Part shown: positions 25,929-35,870 of the stretch, piece by piece | Position numbering within the stretch: the first letter of the stretch is position 1 | Layout: the number at the start of each line of letters is the position of its first letter | Assembly: GCF_947489355.1 (NCBI RefSeq) | Contig: NZ_CANLDD010000007.1 | Span: 1-64,000, forward strand | Length of the DNA stretch: 64,000 nt | Direction of reading: 5' to 3' | Source of the DNA: an uncultured Microbulbifer sp. | GTDB lineage: Bacteria > Pseudomonadota > Gammaproteobacteria > Pseudomonadales > Cellvibrionaceae | The notes under the pieces: generated by a model | The model's input: only the letters and a program-made list of their open reading frames with translations | The model's database searches: none | Told to the model about the DNA's origin: nothing | Position numbers and translations under genes: made by a program

Positions 25929-28214
25929 TCAAACCTGACTTTGTTCCGCCTCGTTGTCCTGGGCGGTTAGCTGGCGCCAATCTCCATCCCTGTACAGGCG
26001 CACCCGGGATTGCGTCCGGCTTGAGTGGGAGATCGCACCGATAATCGATGCCTGGACGCAGCCACTTTGCAGCAGCGCATCGACACAGGTCTCCGCACTG
26101 CCCTCGGGTATCGCAGCGAGCAGGCCACCGCAAGTCTGTGGATCTGTGAGCAGCGCCCAGTGGGGCAGGGACTGCCACTCCTGTGGATTTTCCACAAAGG
26201 CATAGGCGCTGGCGTTTTGCGGTTGCAGACTGGAAAGCCAGCCCCGTTCAATACAGAACGCGGCTCCGGGAATCAGCGGCAGGCGCTCGGCAATCAGAGA
26301 GGCGCTGAGACCGTCTGCACTGAGCATCTCCAATAGGTGTCCGAGCAGTCCGAAGCCAGTGACATCGGTGAGGGCGTTGGCGCTGTTTTGCGCGAAAATC
26401 TCGGCGGCGCCGGCGTTGCTTTGCAGCATGCAGTCCAGCGCTTTTTGCAGCCAGCGCCCCTGGGCCTCCCCCATGCCCTCGGCGGCGAGAATGGTACCCA
26501 CCCCCAAGGGTTTGCTCAAAATCAGGCAGTCCCCGGCGCGGGCGCCGCTTTTTTCCAATAACTGATCCCGCTCGGCCAGCCCGTTGACGGTGAACCCCAA
26601 CTGCATTTCCGCCCCCTCGGCAGTATGTCCCCCGGACAGGGCGCAGTTGTGGCGGTTGAGCTCAAAAATGGCACCGGCCAGTAATTGCTGCAAGTCGCGC
26701 TGGGTAATTTCTGCCGCCGCCGTGGGCAGGGTCACCAGGGCCTGCGCACTCACTGGACGGGCGTGCATGGCAAAGAGGTCCGACAGTGCGTGTTGGGCTG
26801 CGATGCGTCCAAATAGCCAGGGATCCGCCACAGGTGCGCGCAGTTGGTCCGAGCTTTGCACCAGCAGTTGTGTTGCGGGCAGATCCAGGACTGCGGCATC
26901 GTCGCCCACGCCGCGCAGTAAATAGTCAGATTGTTGTACCGGTAGTTTTTCCAGGGCCCGGCGCAAGACTTCGGAACCCACTTTCGCCCCGCAGCCATTG
27001 CAGCGCATACCCGACAATGAAATTCCAGCGCGCTGCGTCAGCACTTCGCGCGGTTGCGCTTCCGACATTTCCTCCGCGGCCACCGACAGGTCGCTAAAGC
27101 GCCGCATAAAACTGCGGTCTATATGGTCTTTCCAGCGCCACAGGAGATCGCCGGCTGCAGCGATACTGTTGCGCACAGCGATAGCGCGCTTGCCACCACA
27201 GGAGAGCAGGCTGAGGAAGCGCTTCTGCGGGCGGTAGACCTTCAGTGGTTGCCCGGTAAGCGTGGCGCGCAAATTGTGGAACAGGATGGGGCCTTGACGC
27301 ACAGCGTATACACCGGCCTTCGGCAGCGGTTGTGCGGAGAAGCTGGCCACATCGCCGCTGGCGAAGACCTCCTGGCGCCCCTGGGCGCGCAACTTGCAGT
27401 CCACCAGGACAAACCCCTTTTCATCCAGTGCCAGCCTGGAGTCTGCCAGCCAGGGGGGGGCGCAGGCGTTGGTGGAGAGCAGTACCCGATCCAGCTCTAG
27501 CAATTCCCCGCGGTCGTTGCGCACACCCAGCTCGGTAATTTCCGCCACCGGCCAGTGGCGGTGCAGATGCACTCCGAGTCTGTCTAACTCGCGCATGGTC
27601 AACTTGCGCGCAAGGGCCGGATAGTCCTGGGGTATTTTGTCCCCTGCGTGGATCAGGTGGATCTCCACCTGCCCGCAAAGCACTTGTTCCCCCAGCGCAT
27701 GCGCCATGGCCATGACCAGTTCACAGCCCCCGGCGCCGCCGCCGACTACGCCGAGCTTGAGGGGGGCATGGGTTTTCTGCACCTGCTCCTGCAGCTTTTG
27801 CCAGAAACGGAAAAAGTGCCCGATGGGCTTGATGGGCATCGCGAGCTCGGAGCCGGGCAGTTCCCGCGCCGGGGTCGCACCGACATCCAGGGAGAGCAGG
27901 TCGTACTCCAGCGGCGGGCGTCCCAGCAATGAGACTTTGCGCGACACGGGGTCAATTTGGTGGGCACATGCCTGCACAAAACGTGCGCTGGCAGCGCGGC
28001 AGAGACGCGCCAGGTCAATATGGGTATCGTCCAGGGCGTAGTGGCCCGCCACCAAACCCGGCAACATGCCCGAGTAGGCAGTTTGGACCTGAGGGGAAAC
28101 CAGTGTCAGGCGTGCGCCTGGCAGCGGATTCATCGCCCACATCTGTAACACAATGGCGTGGGCGTGGCCGCCGCCAACCAGAACGATATCCTGGTAATTC
28201 GGGTACTTCTGCAT
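25929..28214 (-). CDS. selD: selenide, water dikinase SelD fused to an N-terminal NDH-2-like flavoprotein domain
   Basis: A two-part protein of about 761 residues. Residues 1-370 resemble pyridine-nucleotide-disulfide/NDH-2 oxidoreductases: FAD motif VGGGHAHA, a second nucleotide motif VVGGGAGGCEL and ASGDVASF. The rest is SelD, which makes selenophosphate from selenide and ATP: MRCNGCGAKVG with catalytic Cys408 (cysteine, not selenocysteine), GVGDDAAVLDLP, SGGHTAEGAE and TDVTGFGLLGHL. The fusion occurs in several bacterial lineages, and the flavin part may feed reduced selenium (inference). ATG 28214 is used; ATG 28241 and TTG 28256 are alternatives. It supplies MnmH in this window; selA, selB and a selenocysteine tRNA are not seen. 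Confidence 0.9.
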   Translation of the reverse strand: MQKYPNYQDIVLVGGGHAHAIVLQMWAMNPLPGARLTLVSPQVQTAYSGMLPGLVAGHYALDDTHIDLARLCRAASARFVQACAHQIDPVSRKVSLLGRPPLEYDLLSLDVGATPARELPGSELAMPIKPIGHFFRFWQKLQEQVQKTHAPLKLGVVGGGAGGCELVMAMAHALGEQVLCGQVEIHLIHAGDKIPQDYPALARKLTMRELDRLGVHLHRHWPVAEITELGVRNDRGELLELDRVLLSTNACAPPWLADSRLALDEKGFVLVDCKLRAQGRQEVFASGDVASFSAQPLPKAGVYAVRQGPILFHNLRATLTGQPLKVYRPQKRFLSLLSCGGKRAIAVRNSIAAAGDLLWRWKDHIDRSFMRRFSDLSVAAEEMSEAQPREVLTQRAGISLSGMRCNGCGAKVGSEVLRRALEKLPVQQSDYLLRGVGDDAAVLDLPATQLLVQSSDQLRAPVADPWLFGRIAAQHALSDLFAMHARPVSAQALVTLPTAAAEITQRDLQQLLAGAIFELNRHNCALSGGHTAEGAEMQLGFTVNGLAERDQLLEKSGARAGDCLILSKPLGVGTILAAEGMGEAQGRWLQKALDCMLQSNAGAAEIFAQNSANALTDVTGFGLLGHLLEMLSADGLSASLIAERLPLIPGAAFCIERGWLSSLQPQNASAYAFVENPQEWQSLPHWALLTDPQTCGGLLAAIPEGSAETCVDALLQSGCVQASIIGAISHSSRTQSRVRLYRDGDWRQLTAQDNEAEQSQV

Positions 28215-28365
28215 TTTCACTCGCTGACAACTTGATGGCATGGTGCTTGCCGTCAAACAATTACCCGCCAGCTAAAATTTCCCGCTGCGCGACGACATTT
28301 CTGGATAAATAGTAGACAGCACAGCGCCGAACGCGACCCATAGCGCGACGCAGCACACTATTATC

Positions 28366-31300
28366 GTGAATCGTAGCGCCAGGGTAAAACAATACACAGG
28401 TGCTGGTCTTTACTTTATGGGTTTGGCCCTCGTTGCCGCTTGCGCTTTATTGACTGAGGGGCGCTATTTTTCAATGCCACCAGAGCTGACTCAAAAAAAC
28501 ACCTTTTTTACCTGTCTCCTGTGGTGGCTGATTGGCGGATTATTGCTGGTGGAGGGCCTATCGATTGCGGCTTCGGGTCTTGTGCGGGATAAGACCAGTG
28601 CGTGGCTTGTGCAGCGGGGCCTGGACTTTCACGCCGATTATCTACGGGTATCCCCGCTGGATTTGCGCGTTATCGTTGTGGGTGCGCGCGCCTTCAACAG
28701 CGAAGGGCGGGGGTTCTCTGCGCGCGAAGTGATGTTGGATTACAGTTGGTGGCAACTGTTGCGAGGGCGTGTGCAACTGGCGCGCGCCTCGGTCAGCGGT
28801 GCCTCCCTGGATTTGCAATCCACCCAGGATGCATTACAACAGGTCTGGGAGGTGGGGGGCTGGAATCTGGGCCGGGGCAAATCCAGGGATCGCGATTTCC
28901 ATCTGGCTATCGGCAGGGCAAAGGTACAAGACAGCAAAATCTGCTATCGGTACCGCCCGGCATGGACGGCGCCGACCTGTGCCCATATTGGCAATATGTA
29001 CGCGCGGGATTTCCGCTTGGCGTTATGGCGCAAGGGAGAGGCGCCTCTCAAAGTGACGATTGACGCCGCGGAAATCCAACTGCACGAGTTGCTGGCAAAA
29101 ATAAAAGGGGCACCGGAATACAATACCACGCTGGCGCACCTGTCTTTGGATGGCGGAAATTTTCGCTGGCCCAGTCTGCGCACAGCCGCCGAATCTTTCC
29201 AAGTGGCATTTTTTGCCAGCTGCCCGCCACAACAATGGGCCGATGCCCTGAGCGGCTTGCAGCGGCTGATCGGGCACTGTGCGGCTGCGCGCCATCTGTC
29301 CGCCGAGGGCGACCTGAAATTCGGCTTTGGCCTTACAGGGTTTGCGCATTGGCACCGTGCGCGCGGCGAGGAGATATTGCTACGGCGCAGTGATCAGCGC
29401 TGGCAGGACTGGCGAGCCGGGACCATCGCCATTAATGCCTTCGATTATGTTCGCTCGACCCAGCATCTGCGCTGGCGTCGGGCAGGCGCTACCGATTTTG
29501 ACTGGTGCCCCCGGGATTTGCGCAACACAAATCATCATTTTTGTTTTCGCGCCAAGACCCTGCAATTGCCTGAAGCTACCACCTTTGACTGGCGCCACCG
29601 CCTCAAGGTAACCACCGGGCCCAGCCGTGTGCAGCAGATGCGCTATCTGGATATGGTTCGCCCACGCAATAACCCACTGACAGTACAGCAGGCCGTTTTC
29701 GGTCCGCTCGAATTTGATATTGTCAGTCGCATTCTGTCGGTAGCCAGTCTGCGGATTGACAGCGCCAACGGCTGTGTTGCCGGCGCACTGTGGCAAAGGC
29801 CTGACCAATGCGTGCGCCTGGCCGGTCTGCTCGGTGACGAAAGCGTGGCATTGCGGTTTGGCTCGATTGCAAAAAAGGTGCCTTGGGGGTTTGCCAGTGG
29901 CTTGCTCAGTCTCGCGCACTTCAGGCTGGAAGGTCTGGGGGAGGAACAGCTACAACTGCAAAAACTGAAGTGGCACAGTCTTGATACCCTGGCTGCCGGT
30001 ACCCCCCTCTCCATTTCGGATTTCACCCTGCAGTCCCTCTCCGGCTGTCTTTCGAAAGGTTTACTGCCCAAGGGCTGGCAATCCCTATGTGCTGAGTTGA
30101 ATAACCTCGACGGGCGCGGCAATTTCGCCTGGCAACACGGGGCAGATGCCTATGCCATTTTTGGTCAGTTACAGCTGCAGCGATTGAAGTTGAGTGATTC
30201 GGTCGAGGGCAACAAAGGGCTTTTACTGCAGAAGCTTGATATTGGCGAGGGGTATTACCGGCGCACAGCGGTAGCGAGCCCCTGGGCGGATGCGGGCCAG
30301 GGGTCGGGTACACCGGCGGCAGCCCAGGCAGATTACGGCAAGGAAAAAGGCCGTTTGGATGCCCAAGCCGAAGGCTTGGAGCCTGGGAGCGAAGAGACAG
30401 CCCCAGTTTCTATTGATGCGCCCAATTTCAGGTTGCAAAGGAATTTCCTGCAGCGGTTGGATGGTTGCCTGCCGGGCAGCTGGGCGAGGGTTATCTACCG
30501 GGCATCACCGGCGCCCGAGCGAATGCCGGTCTGTTTTGACCTGCGTGAGTTGCGCCAGGAACGCCCGCTGCTGATCGCCTGGCAGGACGGACTGGATATC
30601 GCCGCTGCAGGGTTGTCTGTTGAGCGCGCCCTGGCAAGCACGGCGCAGGGCGAGTCTCTTTTGCGTTTATCCAGCCTAACGCTGCCCAGCGCCAGAATAC
30701 GCCATACCTTACCCCCTCTCGACAGCAGTTATATCGCTCTGCCGAATGTCTCCCTGGATGCCCTGAATGCCTGCCTGCCGACTACTGAGGGAATGTCCCC
30801 CCTTAATATCCACTGTGTGATTTTAAAAAAATTGCAACTGGGGGAAAAATTCAATGTGCAGGTGGGGCCTGCGCGGGTAGCTGCGAACCTGGATGGGTCC
30901 CAACTCGCGCAACTGCAGCTATTGGAGCCGGGTGATATAGCAAATTTGGATATTCAACAACTCTCGATACCGGTGCTTGCTTTATTCTGGTCCCGCAACG
31001 GAGCCGAAACCTCCAGTGTGAAAATGGAGAAATGGTCGGTGGAATCAGTTTTTGCCTGCCTGCCATACCCGGTCCGCTACCCGAAAAAACTGCCGCGCTG
31101 TCTGTTGAGTCGGAATCTCAATGCCGTTGGAAACAGTGGTGTTTCAGTGGGTGAAACGGAGTTAAAAACCGCGGCCCAGGCAGAGCCGCTCTGGCAATTT
31201 GAAAAATTGTCCATAGAGCGGATGGCGTTTTCCCCCGACACCCTCGACCTCTATAACTTGCAGGTTGACAATATTCTCTTTTGCGGCCTTAACACCCTGA

Positions 31301-33669
31301 TGCGCCAAAGACAGGACGGGGTACCGCTGGCGGACTGCATTGAAACACTCCAACTGGAATTTCGTGGAGAACCGATTCGGATCGGACTCAAACCGGATGT
31401 GGCCCACGTGTCTCTGGGGCCAATGAAAAGCCGGCCAATCGCTTTCTGGCAGAAGGGGGGTGACTACTTGCAGGCCGGCTTGCAGCAACTGAGTTGGCAG
31501 CGCTTTATCTGGAAGAGAGATGTTCACTTCTCTGTGACGGATTTCCGGGTGTTAAATACCCGTGTATGCACACCTGAATCCGGCAAAACAGTCAGCATCG
31601 AACTGCTTGAGCGGGCCGGGCCGGGGGATACCCAACGCTGTTATGGGCTCGATCAGTTGACGATTGCCAGCGCGCAAACCCTTTCCCTGATCAAACCGTT
31701 TGCGATTGACGGTTCACTGGAGCTGGTGGGTCTTTCTTTGGCGCAGAGGGACAGAGAGCCTTTGCGGATAACCCGTTTTCAATTGGATAACCTCTCTGTG
31801 GGAGGGGCGTTCCTGCTTCAGGTGGGGGCTGCCAGCGGTTGCCTGCCAGCGGGATTGTTTCGAGACTCGCACCTCGCTCCCTGCTATCGGGTGGGTCCAC
31901 TCAGCCTGGGTGGGGTTGAGCGGTCGGGCTTGCAGGAAGGGGGAGGTGCCGTGTTTTCGGATATTCGCGCCGATGACGTGCGGCTGAGTGCGGCGAATTT
32001 GCCGATGGATTTACCGGCAAAACTGTTACAGGTGGAAAAACTGTTGGTCGCTAAGCTGCGCTTTGGTTCTGGCCAGATTGCTGCGCAGCAGCTGCATATA
32101 CAGCAACTATCCAGTTGTATAACCCAAAGTTATCTTAAAACGGGGAATCATTGTTTTGCATTGGGGACGCTGGAACTGGAAGGACAGTTTAGGGCTGGGG
32201 ATGGACTGTCGATTACTGTGCTGAATGGTTATGAGATTCAATTGTTTTCCCGCAAGGGCAAACTTTTGGCGGAAGGAGAGAGTATTCACTTGTCCCGGTT
32301 TCTTGCCAATAAGAGGGAGTGGCGCTTTGATTGGCTTGAGGCAGTCCACTTTCATTTTTTTCCAAGGGAAAAAACCACACCGGACTATGATCGTCACAGC
32401 TGGAGCGGGGATTTCAGATCTTTGCAGGTCGGGGCCCTGCATTATGATCGCCACCGCGGACTGCTGAATATAGCTTCTGTCGATTTTTTACGTCCGCGAC
32501 TGATCCTTGTGCGCAACCGTTTCGGCGAATTCCCCCTCGTACAGCAGATCTCCGAACTTCGAGGGCTGGATGAGGGCAATAAAATCCACCTTAGGAAGAA
32601 TGCCGCTTCCCCTTTTCTCTATCATATTGGCGATATCTTCCTGAGGCATGGCACCTTTACCTGGGTGGATCGCCGGGGTGAATTCCGGGCGCGTTTACCG
32701 ATCCGCGATATCAACATGAATGTCAGTGATATGAGCAACCTCGGTGAGCACCCTCCCTCAATAGTGGTGGCAAACGGCAGGCCCGGAGGATTTGGGGAAA
32801 TACAACTGAGCGGTACTGTCGATTACCTGGGTGGGCGCAAATGGAATGCCGAGCTGACAAGCTATCTCGATAATATCAATCTGATACCGGCCACACCCTA
32901 TATGGCCAGGCTGCTTGGGTACAAGATATTGCAGGGCCAAATGGATGCAGTGATGGATATCCGGATTCGTGACAACCAGATAAATGCCCTTGCAGAGATA
33001 AAACTGGAGAAAATCAAAATCCGGCGTGTACGCGAGGATGACCAGTTGCCAGTCAAATCCAGAATGATTCCCCTGAATGTGGCTCTGTGGCTTCTAAAGG
33101 ATGGCCAGGGGAATGTGAAATTTAGTATGCCGGTAACCGGAGATATCCGCGATCCGAAATTTTCATTGAGCTATGTCTTCAGTGACGTGCTGCAAAAAGC
33201 CATTATGGATGCCCTGTTCAGTTATTTTACACCTTACGGGATTTACCTTCTGGCCAAGCTGGCCTGGGGTCGCTTTCGCGCCAAGTCTTTCGATTCTATA
33301 GAGTTTGCCCCCGGCAGTGCGCACTTGAGTAATCTGGCCCTAGCGCAGTTGCAGCAGATGGTGGTCAAATTACATAAGCACCCGGAGGCACGCCCGGGTA
33401 TTTGTGGCATCGCCAATGCCAGGGACTGGAATGCCCTATACCCGAACTCTACACTGGGACTGAATGGCAATCGTAGAAGGCTTGCTGATTTCTACCGGTA
33501 CCCGCCGATCATGTTACGGGAGGAGTTTGAGCGCTTGGCACAGGAGCGAAGCCGCCGGGTGGAACGATACCTGATTGACGCAGGTATCCCTGCAGCGGAG
33601 TTGATTCCCTGTGCACCGGATTATATGGGCCGGGACTTTGGGGACCCCAGAGTGGAGTTTTCAAATTAG
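28366..33669 (+). CDS. giant AsmA/DUF748-type envelope protein with OmpA-like C-terminus
   Basis: A 1767-residue protein anchored by two hydrophobic helices near the N-terminus (about 13-30 and 48-72), the rest predicted periplasmic and beta-rich. The first 200 residues (YLRVSPLDLRVIVVGARAF) and the region 1400-1640 (DINMNVSDMSN, WNAELTSYLDNINLIPATPY, then DIRDPKFSLSYVF) fit the AsmA/DUF748 superfamily of lipid-transfer-like bridge proteins. The last 130 residues (SIEFAPGSAHLSNLALAQLQ...) look like an OmpA peptidoglycan-binding fold. Between lie many repeats, each with a conserved CLP or CLxxG turn. GTG 28366 is the start, with a weak binding site. It is divergent from selD, and a role in outer-membrane biogenesis is inferred. 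Confidence 0.75.
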   Translation: MNRSARVKQYTGAGLYFMGLALVAACALLTEGRYFSMPPELTQKNTFFTCLLWWLIGGLLLVEGLSIAASGLVRDKTSAWLVQRGLDFHADYLRVSPLDLRVIVVGARAFNSEGRGFSAREVMLDYSWWQLLRGRVQLARASVSGASLDLQSTQDALQQVWEVGGWNLGRGKSRDRDFHLAIGRAKVQDSKICYRYRPAWTAPTCAHIGNMYARDFRLALWRKGEAPLKVTIDAAEIQLHELLAKIKGAPEYNTTLAHLSLDGGNFRWPSLRTAAESFQVAFFASCPPQQWADALSGLQRLIGHCAAARHLSAEGDLKFGFGLTGFAHWHRARGEEILLRRSDQRWQDWRAGTIAINAFDYVRSTQHLRWRRAGATDFDWCPRDLRNTNHHFCFRAKTLQLPEATTFDWRHRLKVTTGPSRVQQMRYLDMVRPRNNPLTVQQAVFGPLEFDIVSRILSVASLRIDSANGCVAGALWQRPDQCVRLAGLLGDESVALRFGSIAKKVPWGFASGLLSLAHFRLEGLGEEQLQLQKLKWHSLDTLAAGTPLSISDFTLQSLSGCLSKGLLPKGWQSLCAELNNLDGRGNFAWQHGADAYAIFGQLQLQRLKLSDSVEGNKGLLLQKLDIGEGYYRRTAVASPWADAGQGSGTPAAAQADYGKEKGRLDAQAEGLEPGSEETAPVSIDAPNFRLQRNFLQRLDGCLPGSWARVIYRASPAPERMPVCFDLRELRQERPLLIAWQDGLDIAAAGLSVERALASTAQGESLLRLSSLTLPSARIRHTLPPLDSSYIALPNVSLDALNACLPTTEGMSPLNIHCVILKKLQLGEKFNVQVGPARVAANLDGSQLAQLQLLEPGDIANLDIQQLSIPVLALFWSRNGAETSSVKMEKWSVESVFACLPYPVRYPKKLPRCLLSRNLNAVGNSGVSVGETELKTAAQAEPLWQFEKLSIERMAFSPDTLDLYNLQVDNILFCGLNTLMRQRQDGVPLADCIETLQLEFRGEPIRIGLKPDVAHVSLGPMKSRPIAFWQKGGDYLQAGLQQLSWQRFIWKRDVHFSVTDFRVLNTRVCTPESGKTVSIELLERAGPGDTQRCYGLDQLTIASAQTLSLIKPFAIDGSLELVGLSLAQRDREPLRITRFQLDNLSVGGAFLLQVGAASGCLPAGLFRDSHLAPCYRVGPLSLGGVERSGLQEGGGAVFSDIRADDVRLSAANLPMDLPAKLLQVEKLLVAKLRFGSGQIAAQQLHIQQLSSCITQSYLKTGNHCFALGTLELEGQFRAGDGLSITVLNGYEIQLFSRKGKLLAEGESIHLSRFLANKREWRFDWLEAVHFHFFPREKTTPDYDRHSWSGDFRSLQVGALHYDRHRGLLNIASVDFLRPRLILVRNRFGEFPLVQQISELRGLDEGNKIHLRKNAASPFLYHIGDIFLRHGTFTWVDRRGEFRARLPIRDINMNVSDMSNLGEHPPSIVVANGRPGGFGEIQLSGTVDYLGGRKWNAELTSYLDNINLIPATPYMARLLGYKILQGQMDAVMDIRIRDNQINALAEIKLEKIKIRRVREDDQLPVKSRMIPLNVALWLLKDGQGNVKFSMPVTGDIRDPKFSLSYVFSDVLQKAIMDALFSYFTPYGIYLLAKLAWGRFRAKSFDSIEFAPGSAHLSNLALAQLQQMVVKLHKHPEARPGICGIANARDWNALYPNSTLGLNGNRRRLADFYRYPPIMLREEFERLAQERSRRVERYLIDAGIPAAELIPCAPDYMGRDFGDPRVEFSN

Positions 33670-33992
33670 TTGGTGGTGGTTTAAGGCTATTGGAAACCCG
33701 AGGTGGCTAGCCATCGCCACAGGGCGTTTGACCGCTTTGGATAGGCTTGGGAATTTGCTAATAAGTGAGTGCTCGCATACTTAAAAGATACCTTTTCAAG
33801 CCGGGGCCCTTTGTCCCTCCTCAAGGTTGCTATAGAATTTGGGCGGGTATCGACCTCACACTGAGGCGGTCAGATTTTGCGAGTAGTGTCGATTATGCGA
33901 ATCTGGGCTCAGCAGGGGGATACCGTCTGCGGGGATGTCCGCGGTGATTGATACCGAATGACTCAGGGGGTAAATAGGGATGTCTGCAGGTC
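33670..33992. other. intergenic region, nothing recognised
   Basis: A 323-base gap between the giant envelope protein and a small membrane protein, both rightward. Short open frames are present but none has a good start site. Confidence 0.4.
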
Positions 33993-34298
33993 GTGACTGA
34001 AACTGAAATTGTAGAAATTTTTCTGGCCCATCAGTGGTGGTCCATCACTGCACTGGTGATAGGTGTGATCGGCGTTACCCTATGCTGGTTTGGCGGGCTG
34101 ATGGCAGCGCTGACGGCGCTGGGCAATCGGCGCTGGGTTTGGGGGATAGTGACAATTTTTCTCGGACCGATTACCGGTATCCCCTATGCGCTGAAATACC
34201 AGGAGGCGGAGTACGCCCGTTCGCTGATGCTGCGGGGCGTTTGGGTGCTTCTTGTGGGTTTGGTGATTGCGGCGGTTATTCTGATGCTCGGCCGCTAA
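33993..34298 (+). CDS. small inner-membrane protein, unknown
   Basis: 101 residues with three probable membrane helices (about 16-39, 47-63 and 79-98) and a short basic loop GNRRW between the first two. The start is GTG 33993, supported by GCAGG about seven bases upstream. I do not recognise the family. It is flanked by the AsmA-like gene and the convergent fetB gene. Confidence 0.6.
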   Translation: MTETEIVEIFLAHQWWSITALVIGVIGVTLCWFGGLMAALTALGNRRWVWGIVTIFLGPITGIPYALKYQEAEYARSLMLRGVWVLLVGLVIAAVILMLGR

Positions 34299-34446
34299 AT
34301 TCCCCTGTGTGCGACGGTTTCAGGCTGGTTCGCTTCCAAAATGGCACCTTGCCTATTTCGTCTATATAGGGGCATGGGCCTCTTGTCTTGCGCTGCCCGG
34401 CCGCAGCCCCGCTTAAAATAGCACTCATCCCGGGGCCAATCTGAAT

Positions 34447-35253
34447 TCAGCGATGGCGGCTTTCCATCAGGCGGTTCATACACAGCCGCTCGCGTGTGTC
34501 GAAGAGGTATCTCGCACAGAGGGCGACGGCGGCAAATGTACCAAAACCGGTGCCTGCGGCAATGGTGAACAGAATCAGTATCTGGTATTTCACTGCGATG
34601 GTGGGGGAGATGCCCGCAAGTATCTGCCCCGTCATCATCCCCGGTAGGAAAACAATACCCGCAGCGGCCATGGAGTTGATTGTTGGCATCATGCCCGCCC
34701 GCATGGCGTCGCGGCGAAACTCAATGCAAGCGCTGCGCCAGGGTTCTCCCAGCATCAGGCGGTTCTCGATAATCTCCCGGGAGCGCCACACGCTCTCTGT
34801 GAGACGATCCAGCCCGAGCGCGATGCCCGTCATGGTATTGCCGAGCAGTAAGCCAAGCAGGGGAATAGAGTACTGGGGCTGGTACCAGGGTTGTGGCCCG
34901 ATCAGTACCACTAGGCTCAGTATGGTGACACTAAAGGCGGATACCAGCATAGACAGCGTGCCGATGGCAAAACTCCAGCCGCCATTCAGGCGATATTTCT
35001 GCCGTGACACTACCTGCTGACCGGCAAACAATAACATCGCCACACCCACCAGGCTTATCCACAGCAGGTTGCCCACGGCAAATAGGGCTTCCAAAACCAC
35101 ACCGACAAGCGCCAGCTGTATCGCCGTGCGCGCCGCCGCGATCAAAAGCGGCCTGCCGAGCTGCAATCGGGCAATGTGGGTACAGACTGCCAGAGCCACC
35201 ACCAGCGCGGCCGCCAGAGCCAGCTGCCACCAGGCCAGGTCGATCACATTCAT
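34447..35253 (-). CDS. fetB: FetB-type ABC transporter permease (UPF0014), iron export
   Basis: An inner-membrane permease of 268 residues with about seven helices, closely fitting the FetB/YbbM family. Characteristic stretches: ARTAIQLALVGVVLEALF (41-58), LLGLLLGNTMTGIALGLDRL (131-150) and GMMPTINSMAAAGIVFLPGM, then MTGQILAG, near 185-215. In E. coli FetAB exports iron and protects against oxidative stress. The ATG overlaps the stop of fetA by four bases, so the pair is translationally coupled. Confidence 0.9.
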   Translation of the reverse strand: MNVIDLAWWQLALAAALVVALAVCTHIARLQLGRPLLIAAARTAIQLALVGVVLEALFAVGNLLWISLVGVAMLLFAGQQVVSRQKYRLNGGWSFAIGTLSMLVSAFSVTILSLVVLIGPQPWYQPQYSIPLLGLLLGNTMTGIALGLDRLTESVWRSREIIENRLMLGEPWRSACIEFRRDAMRAGMMPTINSMAAAGIVFLPGMMTGQILAGISPTIAVKYQILILFTIAAGTGFGTFAAVALCARYLFDTRERLCMNRLMESRHR

Positions 35254-35870
35254 ACGGGTATCTCCTGTTCCTTCAGGCCTGTGCCCTCAATAGTAAAATA
35301 CCGGTCCGCAACGCGGCGTATCTGTGCCAGGCTGTGGGCGACCCAGATCACCGGGTACTGTTTTTCCCGGATCACTTCCAGCAAGTAGGCCTCGGTTTTC
35401 AAAGTGGAGTCTTCGTCAAGATTGGCCGTGGGTTCATCCAGCAGCAAGGCCCGCGGCTCGTAGGAGAGAGCCCGCACCAGTGCCAGGCGCTGTTTTTCCC
35501 CGGTGGAGAGTTTTGCCATCTGCCAGCTGTCTGCCTCTTTGGGAAAGCCCAGCGCAAGAAGTGCCTGGGGCATGGGTTTGGCCAGGTGTGCACCGGCTGT
35601 CTCGTACCACCAGGCGCTTTGCGCCGGTACCAGCATTACCTGTTTGCGCCAGCAGTGGCCCGGCATCGAGTCCTGTTCCCTATTATCGAGACTGGCACTG
35701 CCACTGTGCGGCTCAAGATCAGCGATGGCACGTAGTAAACGGCTTTTGCCGGAGCCCGAGGGGCCCGATAGACACAGGACTTCCCCCGCTTTGACAATAA
35801 GATCTACCTTGTCAAGATTGTCGATACCAAGTTTGGTTATGTTCAGTGCGCGCATGAGTTTAGTGGCCAT
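35250..35870 (-). CDS. fetA: FetA-type ABC transporter ATP-binding protein
   Basis: A cytoplasmic ABC ATPase of 206 residues. Walker A is GPSGSGKS (about 36-43), the signature is LSTGEKQRLAL (here STGEK in place of SGGQ), and Walker B is ALLLDEPTANLD, followed by the H-loop histidine in VAHS. Together with FetB it forms the exporter. ATG 35870 is taken; ATG 35855 is an alternative, since neither has a strong binding site. A long AT-rich gap lies upstream, where the accessory island begins. Confidence 0.88.
   Translation of the reverse strand: MATKLMRALNITKLGIDNLDKVDLIVKAGEVLCLSGPSGSGKSRLLRAIADLEPHSGSASLDNREQDSMPGHCWRKQVMLVPAQSAWWYETAGAHLAKPMPQALLALGFPKEADSWQMAKLSTGEKQRLALVRALSYEPRALLLDEPTANLDEDSTLKTEAYLLEVIREKQYPVIWVAHSLAQIRRVADRYFTIEGTGLKEQEIPV

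Noticed and set aside
25929-28214. Possible selenocysteine in SelD
   Set aside because: The catalytic position reads as a normal cysteine codon and no in-frame TGA occurs.
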